Assembly (NCBI GenBank): GCA_963070105.1
Contig: OY718806.1
Location: forward strand, 10,628,190 to 10,692,189
Direction of reading: 5' to 3'
Length of the DNA: 64,000 nt
Origin: Litomosoides sigmodontis
Lineage: Eukaryota; Nematoda; Chromadorea; Rhabditida; Onchocercidae
Positions 13,117 to 33,300 of this stretch are shown here, in pieces (positions within the stretch are counted from its first letter, which is position 1; the number at the start of each line of letters is the position of its first letter). Both the position numbers and the translations under genes were made by a program. The notes below the pieces were generated by a model, which was not told the origin of the DNA, ran no database searches, and saw only the letters and a program-made list of their open reading frames with translations.

Positions 13117-15501
13117 ATGCACAAGTGGAAGTGCACAAAGACCTCAGGTGTAGTTTTACTTACTCCTAGGGAAACGACTCTTTTGTCAGTGTTTCGTACC
13201 TCGACAGCATTTCGTATTTGTTTCATCGCTATGCTACTACTGTCCACCACATCCACTCTTCATGGTGTAAAGGTAACAGCCGATCAACATCAACAAGTCG
13301 AGCTTACCGCTTGTATGGAAACTGATCTCTCATCAGCATCAGGTTATTTCAATTATTCAATTTTGCTGCATTAGTGCTCGAAAATACTGCCCTCAGTTGT
13401 CGTGTACCTACCTCATCATGGCTGCATATTCACACATTTTCTCAGAGTATCATATTTCAAATTTCAATGGGAGGGATTTGAGTTTTCAATTAATGCGATA
13501 AAATTCCAGGGCCTTTTTTTGCAGAGAGCGAGTTGTTAAGCTGTAGCCGTCATTATCGCTCCTTACTTCAAAAGGTCAACGGCGAACTGGCACGAGTATC
13601 ACGTCAAAAACATTATTCTCCCGTGTCAGCATCACTACCCAATCTGGAATCGGCAGTACTTATGGATCGCCTGAACATCATACGTCTGGCACGCGAAAAA
13701 GAGCTGAACCGTACGCTTAATGGAGCTAATGATGAAGAAAACCTCCAGAAACGGCGTAGACCATTCGTCCCAACGGTATTACTTTGTGGTACAGGATTTC
13801 TAGTATTATAAATGCCCGTCGTCGTCATTTTAGAGAAACAGTACGGCTGAAGAATGTCGTCGATTATCACAACAGGAATTGGTTACTGAGCTAAAGCAGA
13901 AAGGAACGTATAACCCAGATTTGATGGCGTGGGATGCTTCTGGAATTATTCGTTTCTTGGATCGTTCTATCGGCGATCAGTATGAAGTAAGTGTGTTACA
14001 CGCAGAGTGAGACAGGTGTGTGGTAAAGTTTCAGAAGACTGAAATCAGTTAGGGAGTTTCCGAAGTATGTAACAGCTGACAATACTGCAGAGACAATCGA
14101 AAACTCGTCCAAGTGTGGAGGAAACAATGGAGCGCAATGTGGAAGCACTGGAACGGATATTGTCAGAATTGAATATTGAATGTGATGTACGTTCACCTTC
14201 GGTGATTTCGCGGCTGCGAAATCTGACATCGTGAGAGTTCACTACATATCTTGTCACACCAATTTTTTCTAAATTTTGATGCATATGAATCATCATATTT
14301 TCCATTTAGCTAAACAACAGTGCCTTTCACATTAGTAACGAATAAATCCATCGAATTTAACAACGTCTAGGTAAGCTTAAAGCTTATGGAATATATTATC
14401 ACCAGTAAAGTGCAACATGGAATCCTTTAAAAACAGGATAATAATTCGCAAATCTAAAAGTGTTTTATCACAGTCTTATTACGTCTTTAAGAATTCAGGT
14501 TTCTTCACAGACCATAATCTAGAGTACTTTCGTAATAGGCTGTTTCTTTATCCTCTTAACTAATAAATTTAGACATGTGTATAGGACGGAGGGTCGACGA
14601 ACGGTTATATCACCGTCCATACGTATGATGGATTCCGAACTGGAGCGAAACAAGCGTGGAACTGCTGAGAGCGTTATCGATTCTTTGTTAGCATCGGGGT
14701 CTGTTGATGCTTACGCCAAAAGAGATTTAATAATGCGTAAACGCCAGAAACTTATTGGTTATTTTTCGGTTTGCTTATTTGAACAGACAATCTAACGTAA
14801 CATTGCTTCCGGGACGTTCTAAAAGTTTCTTCTTATGGGTTTTTGCTAAACTACTTTTTTCCAATAAATTAGATTTGTTAAAATCTCTCGGAATATTATT
14901 TCGAAAACATAAATGTATTTCGCGATTACTTGTGTTCAAGCTTTAATTTCTTAGAAATTTCAGGTGACGTTCATGTGATACCTTTTGGATGTGATAAGCG
15001 AGGTGGTGAGGAAGACGGTTATCTGAGGTTGTGTGGTGCTTGTCAGGCGATACGTCGACTACCGGATACATTTTTTCCACCATTTATCAACGAAGTGATG
15101 TGTGATGACGACAAAGCTTGTCTTTACTTTTATGATTTTCGTACGTTTGCATTCTTAATTGATCGGTCTAGTGAACAGTGTACATCGGATTGATTATCTT
15201 GCTTCACAGATCTCTGCCTTGATGAATATGCAATATTTCTGAAATACATCCATATTAAATCCTTTTTCTCTGACAGCATTCTGAGTGACAAAATCGTTGC
15301 CAAGCTGATTTATCTGCTTTCAAATAAATCGGCGTTTTAGCTCATGGAAAATGCACGCAGAAGCACATGAATTTCGTTGTGTTGAAGAACGTCGGTACAG
15401 ACGATTGCCAGATATGGCAGAAATTCAATCTTAATGTACGAGTTTCCTGCGAGTGTTTTGTTGGTTTGTTGTTTTGTGATACATTGATGCAGATAGTGTA
15501 A
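13117..15501 (+). CDS. Secreted ten-cysteine precursor, IL-17/cystine-knot-like
   Basis: A complete seven-exon gene: 13117-13342, 13525-13775, 13834-13986, 14091-14230, 14573-14757, 14964-15140 and 15341-15501. All phases join and the 430-residue frame ends in TAA. Residues about 31-50 (AFRICFIAMLLLSTTSTLHG) form a signal sequence or anchor. The middle is a charged pro-region with possible processing sites KRRR (151-154), RNKR (282-285, a classic furin pattern) and RKRQK just before the last domain. That domain starts near 319 and has cysteines at 328, 342, 345, 365, 371, 382, 400, 414, 416 and 423. The motif FFPPFINEVMC...CL, a later VVLKN and the final RVSCECFV recall IL-17 (nematode ILC-17 type). 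Spaetzle, neurotrophin or PTTH-like knots are the alternatives. The ATG at 13117 is the first ATG in the frame. Family assignment is inference from the cysteine pattern; the gene model is firm. Confidence 0.78.
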
Positions 15502-15660
15502 AAGTCACTTTATGTGTATTGCAGTAATTACGATTCTCTTAATCGTAATTACTAAGTTGATAACCAGTAAGCAAATTCTTTAAATTAAGTTAAAGAAGGA
15601 GTAAAACGGTGCCACACGAATCGGAACTAATATTAACAACCCATTATCAAACAAAAAGGT

Positions 15661-15732
15661 TAACACGTCATTGATTATTATTCAGGGAACTATTATTAAC
15701 ACGTCATTGATTATTATTCAGGGAACTATTAT
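15661..15732. repeat. 36-bp unit duplicated in tandem
   Basis: Two adjacent, identical 36-base copies beginning TAACACGTCATTGATTATTA, about 160 bases after the stop codon of the upstream gene and so possibly in its 3' UTR. Confidence 0.9.
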
Positions 15733-18700
15733 AACTAAACTTAGCGCCTATGCCTATCATATTTTATGAATTTATGGGTTGAAGCACTCTTTTCCGGCAT
15801 GCTTAACATTTCCAGAATATAATTCTTAAAGGTAAACTGATCTATAACCAATATTTGCAGATGAGATGTCGTTCTTTGCAAAGTACGTTTGAGAATTAGA
15901 CTACGCGAAGGCAGTAATTTTAATTGGATGTGAAGCAATATTATTACAAATCAAATTGGAATTTTTATTTGGTTTTATTAGCCAGTGCAACATTAATATG
16001 CTATGCACCGTCTTCACGCCTTCATATCAGAATTTTGTACAGAATTTGTACATAAAATCTTGATTTTGCCTCCTTTTTTTCTCTTGAACTTATCCGATTC
16101 TGTGAAATTAAATGATATAATTAAGTGGCAGTTATGGCATTTACAGTTGTTAAATCAGCTAGTATTCAGTTAATATATTTCAAAGTTAGATATCCTATAG
16201 AGCTGGAGAAATTATTGATATTTCACAAGAATCACAAGGCTTATAATTTGTTGTAATTAATGTTGCCAAACTTTCTCGCAAAAAATTTTTTTTCTCTCTA
16301 ATGCAATGCCCTGAATGTCTTTCCTTTAATTTCTTTTTAAAAATTTAATTCAAGGTCGTAGAAAGATGTAGCGAAGTCCATGTGAATGTTGCTATTTGAA
16401 ATAAAGGAATATTTTTGTTGTTATTTATGATTAGATTGAGTGGATGCTTTAGTGTCTTATAGTTACTACGTGTAGTTCAGGTATCATATCATTTGTTATC
16501 TATTATTAATGTCAAGTTTTGATAGCCGTGGACTCACTTGTTATTGAAATTCAATCTACTTCACAATCAGTGTAACATCGGTCAAGTTAAATTGTTTTAA
16601 ACCATGACATGCATCATTTATGAAGACTTCATTCAAATTTCAATGTATTTGGCGTGGGTGCCTAATGAGTTAATTTAACGGTAAAATTTGGTATGTGGAG
16701 AGAATAAAAAATGTCCATCCGTGATAGTTAGGACTTGCACGAAAAATGAATTTTGATTATTAACTCGAAATGAACTCTAAACAAATTAGCCAATTAGATT
16801 ATGGTTGGTAGAATTCTTGTCAATCAGCTTATCCATGAGTTTTAAAAGTTTGAACTGCATAAATTTTTATTTTAAACACGTCCATCTCAATTGTTCCTTT
16901 GTTAAGAGCAAGGCTGATTTCCTTCCCATCATGAGATATTTGGAGTGAAGAAGAGAGGAGAAGTGTAGCTTAAAAGATTATCAAGTATATTGGTAAGTGG
17001 TGGAATAAATTGTCAACCATTGTCACACAATCTTTTCAGTGACTAAATGCACAATAGCGGCTTAGAAGCTCATTTCTCCACTCTATGCACAGTGTTTCTG
17101 TTGTTTTCTTCGCTGACACTATTGCAAATTTTTTCAACATTTCAATCCCGAACCTTCAACTTCGCATCTTAACTAGGAACGTAACAGCTTTGGATCATTT
17201 TCTCTTAACCTCTCCACGTTTAAAAATCTTGATTGACTTGTACCGGATTAATTATCTCTTAGCCACAAATTATTTACATTCGCAAATGTGCTTCTCTCTC
17301 GAGAAGGGTGTTCCAGCCATCTGTTCCTTAATGCTTTCGGCATGCTGTTTAAGTTAAATCGAAACTTTTCAAGTGTTAATCTTGTGAATTTACGACAATT
17401 ACCTGTGAACAGGAAGGTGTACTAGCCTTCGAATCATGTATTGTTAATTTCAAACAGAAAAAATTTGATAATTGTGGGAAAGTAATATGAAGTATAATGC
17501 CATAAATTGAAGTTTGCAAAAAATCTTATGAATGACTCAAAAATCCCTCAAATTCTTGTAGAGTATCAAACAACATCTTAAGCTACTGCTTTCCCCGGAA
17601 TTGGAAGCATAATTTTGGCATATTTTTCACTTAAAATTGTTTAGCTCTCAAGCAATAGACAATTTTTTGGGAAGAATTTATTTCATTCACTTATAATATG
17701 CTCATTTTATCAATAAAATCACGTATTGCTTCACTTCTAAGAAATGCCGATCACAAATTGCTGAGCCATGGAATTCTTACTCGATTTTGGCGATGCATTA
17801 ATTATTTCACTTATTTCTGACGTTTTTTTTGCTGGTACTCTTTTTAATACAACTATGCTTAATGAACCGACGTTTACAAAAAGACCTTTTTAATAAACAC
17901 AAATGAATTACAGGGAAAAGAAGGATAGTAAAGCTACAGAATGAAAAGCAGAAAGTTCTATCCATCATTCTGAGCGTAATTTTATCCATCATTCTCCCAT
18001 TTAAAAAATGAATCGAATTATCCTAAGCAACGTTATCTTCATCATTCTTTCAGGAAATCTGACGAAATGATTAATTAATACCCTCAAAGTGGAAATTTTG
18101 AAAATAGTAAACAATTTTCTCTTTATTCAATAACTCAATAGTTGGGTTTTTCTCTGGCAATTTGATTGCAACTCACTACTACTAACTCGTCAATCTTCTC
18201 CTCGTCGTCGGCATCAATATTTTGTCTATCGAAGGTCGATGGAAATTCGTCATCGCCTCCTGTCGTAATGTGCTCGTCAGCGCAGGATATTATTAAACAA
18301 ATCATCCATCAAAGACAGAAACATTCTGCATTTGCCGAGGAAATGTTAAGTTGGAAAACTTCGGTGGGCTTATTTGACTAGAAAGAAACGAAAAATAAAG
18401 AAGAATGTTAAGTGTGAAACGGTTCTGGATTAGCAGCACTTATAAACCTATCTCACACTTATAAAAAATGAATTAATTGGAAATCAATCGCAAATGAGTT
18501 GATGTATTCGGCAATTTTATTCATGCAGTTTTCACCCAATTATTTTTCAAGATAACTTCTGGTATTTTTGGGCAACATATTTTACTGTTGGAAAAAATAA
18601 GTAAAAGTAGTAGTAGGTGAATGGCAGAAAGATAGAAATCACTGAAAATCGGAAGCTACTGAAAAAATCCTGAGATATCTTCGATGAATATTCAAGCAAT

Positions 18701-21102
18701 ATGCACGGTTGCTGATATCCCAAGTGGTTGCTATCTTACTTTCTTATGGAGGAATTTTGGATAGTGAATGATGCAGAACTGCTTCGACAATGCTTCATCA
18801 TACAAGGCCGTTTGCTATAGTACCATTTGTTGGGTTATTCTTTTTACGTCACTTTTATTTTGTGATGATAGGTTTTCTGAGTCGTGTGAGCCAAGCTTTC
18901 TTCACAATGCGTTTGCTCTTAACAAAACCATTCTGGAGGTCTGTTATCTTCAATTCAAGAGTTTATAGGCCCAGTTTTGGAACACTGAAAACATGCCGCA
19001 GCAGCAGACGAATTCGGCAGCCTTTTGTTGATTGCTTTCTCACGTCCCAAATGACGACGCACTTATCCATCCATCCATCCCCTAACGAAACGAAACCAAG
19101 ACGGTTGGTCGCACATGTTATCTTCATGTTCGCACCCAACCTCAACTCTGTCTTTTTCCTCCGTTTATTCTCATCGACAACAAATGGTTCGTCGCCAGCA
19201 CACCAAATCACTGTCCCTATAAAAAACAACCATGCAATAATCGATGGGTCATGCTGTTTGCTAATCCCACTGTGCTTTATTATATGAGCTATTTATACGA
19301 AAGCTTGTCGCTCTCTTCAAAAGCAAAGCATTTCGTTCCCAAGCGCCGCTCTAAATCATCTCAATAAATAAGTGCCAAGTGGACAAAATTCTTCACACTT
19401 ACTTCAACAATAATTTTCTCGCCTTTAAAGAAATATTACTTGTTTTAAAGAGAAAATGTCAGTCGTACTTCACTAATTAGAAACCATCCGAATTGCATAG
19501 ATAGTGAATTGCTGCCAACTCTTTATCTTATGAACAGCTGTTTGCTTCTAATGAAATGAATGTGAGAAGCAAAAGAGTAGTCGGCTCTCGTTGAAGAAAT
19601 AAGAATTTGAAAAATGCAAATGACATATAATTCAAAATATTTTTATGTAACATTTTAAAATGTCTGCAAAATTCCACCAAATCACAATTCTGACTTCATA
19701 AATGTTTGATATTTCTGAGTTCGATGTTTCATTACAAAATTTTTCGAATTGCTATATGGCAGCTTTTGCGTAGTAGTTGAAATGCAATTCTCAGTGCGAA
19801 ATAATGACGTATTTTCGAAAAATAATTGCTATAATAGCACACCTATCATTAACATATTTTACCAATGAAGGAATTATGTATCACCAGTACACGCCGCCAT
19901 TTTCACCGCTTAAAGAGGCTTGCACTAATTTAAAACGAAAGTAAAAGAAATGAGATGATATCGCCCTAAATGTGGGACGATTTAAGGTTGAGTGGTCATT
20001 TGCACGAACGGGCGTAAACACTATGTCCGAAAAGAAATTGCATTTACAAATTGCATATTACAGACAGCGAAGATGTCACCTTTTAAATGAATAGAGACAG
20101 TATTATTTCATTTATAACATTTAATTCAATATGATATACAAATTCGAATTTGAATGCATTATTGCTGAGCAGGGGTTGTCCCTTCCAGCAACATATGACA
20201 ACTCGCCCAGTTTTTTGAACTCACTTTCCCGTGCAAGTTGATTTTAATAGCTATTCTTATAACGCTTTGAGAATTTATGTTGAAGCTCTCTTTCTATAGC
20301 TACTCAGATAAACAATCTTCTTTGGATGTTTTTTTAAGAAAGAAACGTGCTTCGTTTGGCTTTCTCAGTCAGTAGAGCTCTGTTGAAGATTCAATTTTTC
20401 GATATGTTAAGTTATTGAGCAGTGAGATTCTAATAATTTTTGCACTGGTATGAAGTACCACATAATTTTTTGTGAAATTTACACGACAATTCTATTGAAA
20501 TTCAAATGACTGCTTAACATATGCCAGAAACCATAACAAATTGAACATAGCTTTAGAAGAGCTTGATGATCGATCATTCAGGCAAACATCGTAGGCACTA
20601 AAATTGAGAATTTCGGCTTCAGCTGAAATTTAGTCCTTACTGCTGCTGATTTGTTGTGAAGGTGTGTTAAAGGAGTCAGGAAGGGTGAATTTTGATGCAT
20701 TAGAAAATTTACAGAAACTGGTTAAGGATCCATGCCGATTAGCGGCAGGTGGCATGCAGGATGTTTTATATAATGAATAAGATGTATGAGATAGCAGCTA
20801 AGCAAATTTTAAAAGAATAGTAGGACAGCAACCAGCAGGAGACTTGTTTACGCTAAACCTTGCCTAACTCTAATCTCATAACCTAGCTCCGACTTAACTT
20901 AGTTCCATTCGTTGAAGTTTCTAGTGGTTGAAGCTCTCTGGGCGAAAGCAGTGTGCCTATTCGGAGGAGCGTCTCTCTCGCTCTTGCTAGGGAATTCCAT
21001 GCATCAGAAAGATCAGCGACTGTCCTGGGTGAAGAGTTTCTAGGTTATCCGAGTGTTGCAGACGATTGCTGTTGATAATTGTTATTCTATCGAAAGAGCA
21101 AC

Positions 21103-21160
21103 AGTATCAGAATTAGTGAGGGATGTTGCTTGATAGTATCAGAATTAGTGAGGGATGTTG
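21103..21160. repeat. 26-bp direct repeat, period 32
   Basis: The 26-base stretch at 21103-21128 recurs exactly at 21135-21160. No coding function is seen. Confidence 0.9.
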
Positions 21161-21295
21161 AAGAAGAGGAAGCAAGTGAAGGGTGAAGGGGAAGGAAAGT
21201 GAGATGATGGCTGACCGCACGCATGTGCTGGAAAGCCGAAAGGTAAGCACTTACTTGATCGCTAAATATCGTTAAATATTAGATGTGCATGTCTG

Positions 21296-21296
21296 C

Positions 21297-21327
<31 letters not shown>

Positions 21328-21336
21328 TGTGTGTGT
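21296..21336. repeat. (GT)n microsatellite
   Basis: A GT array of about 40 bases with one GTAT interruption. Confidence 0.9.
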
Positions 21337-22502
21337 TGCATGGTTAGTGAAATTAGCTGCAAGAAGGACCTTACGTGAAATGAGAAATTTGAGGGTTAAG
21401 GTGGAATCTTGAAAAAAAGGAGGTTGAGGGTGAGCGCGTACGTTAGCACTAAATGAAAAGCTTGCAAGACGATTAATCGTTGTGTGACGTTGAGATTGAT
21501 TACAGAACAAAGGCTGTGTGCACTTTTAAACTCATTTTGCATTTTAAGCAACACCATGTGTAAGCGGATAGTGGGAATGCTTGCAATATGGTATTGTTCC
21601 AGTGATTCCAATTTTAAATTATAAATCTTGCTCCTTCCTTAGGTAAGGTGACAAAAGTTTCTGTTGTTACAACTAGCGGAATTTGAAATGACTGCAATTG
21701 GAGGAATATTCACGAAATTTCTCCGGAATAATTGATGGCAGAAGCAAAGGCAACTGTACTTTGCACAGTGGTGATCGGTGCGAAGAATAGTGTAATTCAA
21801 TTGAAATCATATTGGAGCAAACAACTGACAGCTTCGGAGGAGCATCATTTGTGAAGGCTTTTTATGGACACTTCTGTAACATCTTGTCTTGGTCCTTTAC
21901 CGCACTTCCCCTCTCCATTTCATGTCCTATGGGCTAAGTCGCTTTTCTGTCTGCTCAATAAGTTGCAGCAGTGAAATAGAGCAGAAGAAATCACACGAAT
22001 GAGTGGAAATTTTTAGGAAGAATTGATTATGAAATGTTCGCGATAAATTTCCAGGTACTCGGGAAATTCCTTTTTTGGAGCATGGCTTTCATTTTGCAAA
22101 TCTATGAAATTTTGCGAAAATTTCTTTTAGTTGTTTAATCACTTATTGTCTTCCCTTCTTTCAAAGTTGTTGATACTGCTAGATGGTCCGCCAGATCTCG
22201 GGATTTCAGTTTTACTGCTCCATATAAGAAATACCGCAATGATAAGCCCATAGCTAATGAGATATTGGGTGCAAGGTTGCAGATAGGAATGATAACTAAC
22301 TAACCATCTATTTGTTTCGCCAATTCATTCGCAATTTCTAGGACTTCATGCAAAGTTTTTTTTTTCACTTGCTTGCTTGAACTTCGCGTTCCTTCCTTCC
22401 GTTTCTTATGCTTGCTTCTCGTTTCATACGCATATTCGAGTTATGAGAGCCGCAAACCTTTCTTTACATTCTAGCGCACGGTAAATGCTACTTCATCAAC
22501 AG

Positions 22503-22523
22503 ATGCTGGAGAATATTATGTAA
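22503..22523 (+). promoter_or_regulatory. Short upstream ORF before PKC first exon
   Basis: A seven-codon frame (ATG...TAA, six residues) ends 19 bases before the first PKC initiation codon. An acceptor-like CAG sits directly before its ATG. It could dampen translation if it lies in the mRNA, which is not known. Confidence 0.35.
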
Positions 22524-22542
22524 GATAAAAACACCATTGATA

Positions 22543-30363
<7,821 letters not shown>

Positions 30364-33300
30364 ATGTTGTGGCTGTGCTGCGTGCTGCTCCTCATCAGCC
30401 TAGGACAGGGAGGAGAGAGGATTTTGCACGGCTACCTGCTGTGCTGTTTGCTAAAGGAACAATTCATCAGCGTACGTCATCGCGTCGCGTGGTTTACGCA
30501 CTTCTCACTCGTGAGATGCTGCTGTTTTAGGACTGTGCGATGAAGACGTGACATCTACCTAGGGTTTGTATGAGAATGCCTATGTTCATATTGCGCACAT
30601 CTCATTGTTATTGTTGTGTGTGTGATGCTCCTAATGTCGTCCGTCATCTGACCACTCACTCCATCCATGTCTTTCCCATCCCTCTTTCTCTTCCTCCCCC
30701 TATCGTCTCCATCTCTCTCATTCATTGGCACTGCACTGCAAATGCTTAAAGCGATTCCTCCACATCTTCGCTGCTTCCCGTCATCAGCACGACCACTCCT
30801 TGAGAGGGAGGTAGCGTAACAAATGTTTTCTCCTTCCGCGGTAGTGTGGCATAAGTGGAACTCCCTGTTTCTACCGTAAGGTACCACGATTGAAGTAAGA
30901 AGTCTGAGGGATCAGATGCGATGGCGTTGTGCAGTTTGTTGGTCGTCTTTAAGGTAGCAATTGCGAAATATCACAAGCCTATTTCACAAATAGATGAGAA
31001 GCGCGCTCCGACGCAGCTTCATTGTCGGATATTGGGTGGGCACAATCGCCCAAATTTTTGACCCGGCAAAGCTCAACAACAAAAGTTATGTGTCGCACCA
31101 TTAACGCTCCCCGTGAACGACGACAACCAATGACATAGCAGCAGCAATGGCAGCAAGCAACATTAAGCAAATTCAGGCGAAACATCTTCCAATTTGAAGT
31201 GATTGTTGTTGGTACGTGAAATTGGCGTTGATTGGAATCAAATTCTACCTCATTCATCAAGCGTTGCGCTCCTCAAAGGCATACACTTTTCGTTCCTCGA
31301 GATATCCTTCATTTACCCTCGAATCTTCTTTGCAGCTTGAGTTTGCCACTTTGTCTCAGTTGCCGGCAAGCAAACCAATTGAATTGAAGAACGTTTCTGC
31401 TATTCAGAGTGGCAGCTTCGCTTGGGTACATTTTGCATTTCTTCATAATTTATCCCAAACGGTCGCATCCATGAGAAATACGAAACCGGAAAGAGATTCG
31501 GCGCACGAATGGATCACCCACTAGCACTCGCTGTTTTCCTCGTTACTTATTTGTTGAAGTGTGGTAGAGTACGTTTAATTATTCAAATAAAATAAGAAAT
31601 TGTTGCACCGTACATTGTCGGATGAATAGTCCAATTTTCAATGATTTCCGACGATTTTCAAACTAAAAATATAGATAAAATCAATTTAGTTAATGTGAAA
31701 TCATTCCAAGAATTCCTGAAGTTTTCTCCAGAAGACTAATAGTTCTAATTTAAACTCCTACAAGCTCGTTGTTTTCCACACAGTAAACGCCGTATGACTG
31801 GTTGAAAAACTCTACCTTTACGACGCTGCTTCGTTTTTTTTTTAAATGAGGTTTTTTTTGAAATTACCTTACCATTTTAAACATATTTATCTGCTGGCCT
31901 AGCAATTTGTTTTTTGCTCCTTTTAGTGCAGCGGGCAAGAATTAGCAAGCGGTGACAAAACTATTGTTATTTCATTTGCATTGCTCTGCTGATCGGTTGT
32001 TACCTTACTTACTCATATCATTCTAAAAGGTCATTTTCTAGGGGAGACAATCGAAACAGGCTGCTAACTCTTTTTTTTTGAAATTTACTTTATTTTTTCA
32101 ATTTCCGCCTTTGCTCTGTCTGCTAACACCTTCCTGTTGTTTCTTCTGTTTTGCGCATATAAATGAATTGTTTTGTTCATTGTATTATATTTTGAACAAA
32201 TTATACTTGCTCTTTGCTCGGACATGTGAAGTTTGCATTATAAAAGTGATTCATCGTTTACATGAAAATGTCATCATAATTTGCAGTCATCACAAAATTT
32301 CATCTAATTTAACCGGCTTTTCAACATGACGACTTCCGCTTCATCTCTCTCCTGATTCTTCGGATCACTTAGCTATCTCTCGAAAAATGTACAACTTCCC
32401 AATGGTTATCTGCACAAAGGATTTCATGGGAAAAATTGACAACATACGAAATATTTATAGGAACGCAGCAACTTAAAATTGCTTTTAACAACGCAGAAGT
32501 GCCACTCGCAATTTGTCGTACGAATATCATGCAGTAAAGATGGCACGAGAGTCTGTTACCTGAGTTTTATGACTTAAACGGCAGGACCAACCTATTAAAA
32601 TCCTTGCTCTTTTTCAGCAATGAATTGTTGATTTCTGATATGTTATTAGCAAGTTAGTTGGCTTACTTTGATAACATGGAGACAGCACATGTGGTCAGCC
32701 ATTTAAACTTTTTTTTTAAAAAAGGATTTTGCACGAAGTTTGTATTCATTACTTTTATTTTCTTCCGCAATCAAGCAAATAGAAATCATTTTACAATGTC
32801 CCTTCTACCACATTAATCTCTGTTGATTCCATGTGGAATGCTATGCAAATAAAGAGATTTGCAGTTGCAATGTGTCGCAGGATTAATAAATGAACGAATG
32901 AATCAATTTATTATGCTATTATTTCTGCACTATCCGTCGAATAAGAGTGCCAACGTCACGGAGGAATGCTGTTGCACTCACGTAGTTGAACTCATTTGAC
33001 GACAACTTCGACAGTCAGGAAATGTCATCATTTTCTGCTAAGTATTTTAAAGCTAACAGATTTTTTAAAGTCTGTTGTATATGACCGCATTCAGGAAAGC
33101 CATTATTTCTCGTCTGTTCTCATCTGCGCTTACCTAGCAATGCACTTTTTCATCCTTTTAGCACACCCGATTAGCTTTCTTGGCCTAATGGAATATTCCC
33201 CAGACACGTCAAATAGTTCGTTTTCGCAATTGCTTTGTGCTCTTATTTCTGACCGCCCTTATTTCTGATCATCTAAAGTCCGGAGCATTGCTAAGGTCAA

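Larger units (their letters stand above)
15502..22542. other. Intergenic stretch, no supported gene
   Basis: About 7 kb between the cytokine-like gene and the PKC gene. It should hold the 3' UTR of the former and the distal promoter of the latter. I see two short tandem duplications and a GT array, but no exon chain with consistent phase. The 165-codon frame at 18790-19287 has no motif and no splice context. Confidence 0.55.

Noticed and set aside
18790..19287. 165-codon plus-strand frame
   Set aside because: No domain, codon pattern unlike the firm genes, and no phase-compatible neighbour exons.
30555..30887. 110-codon minus-strand frame after the PKC stop
   Set aside because: Charged low-complexity composition, no motif and no partner exons; lies where the PKC 3' UTR is expected.
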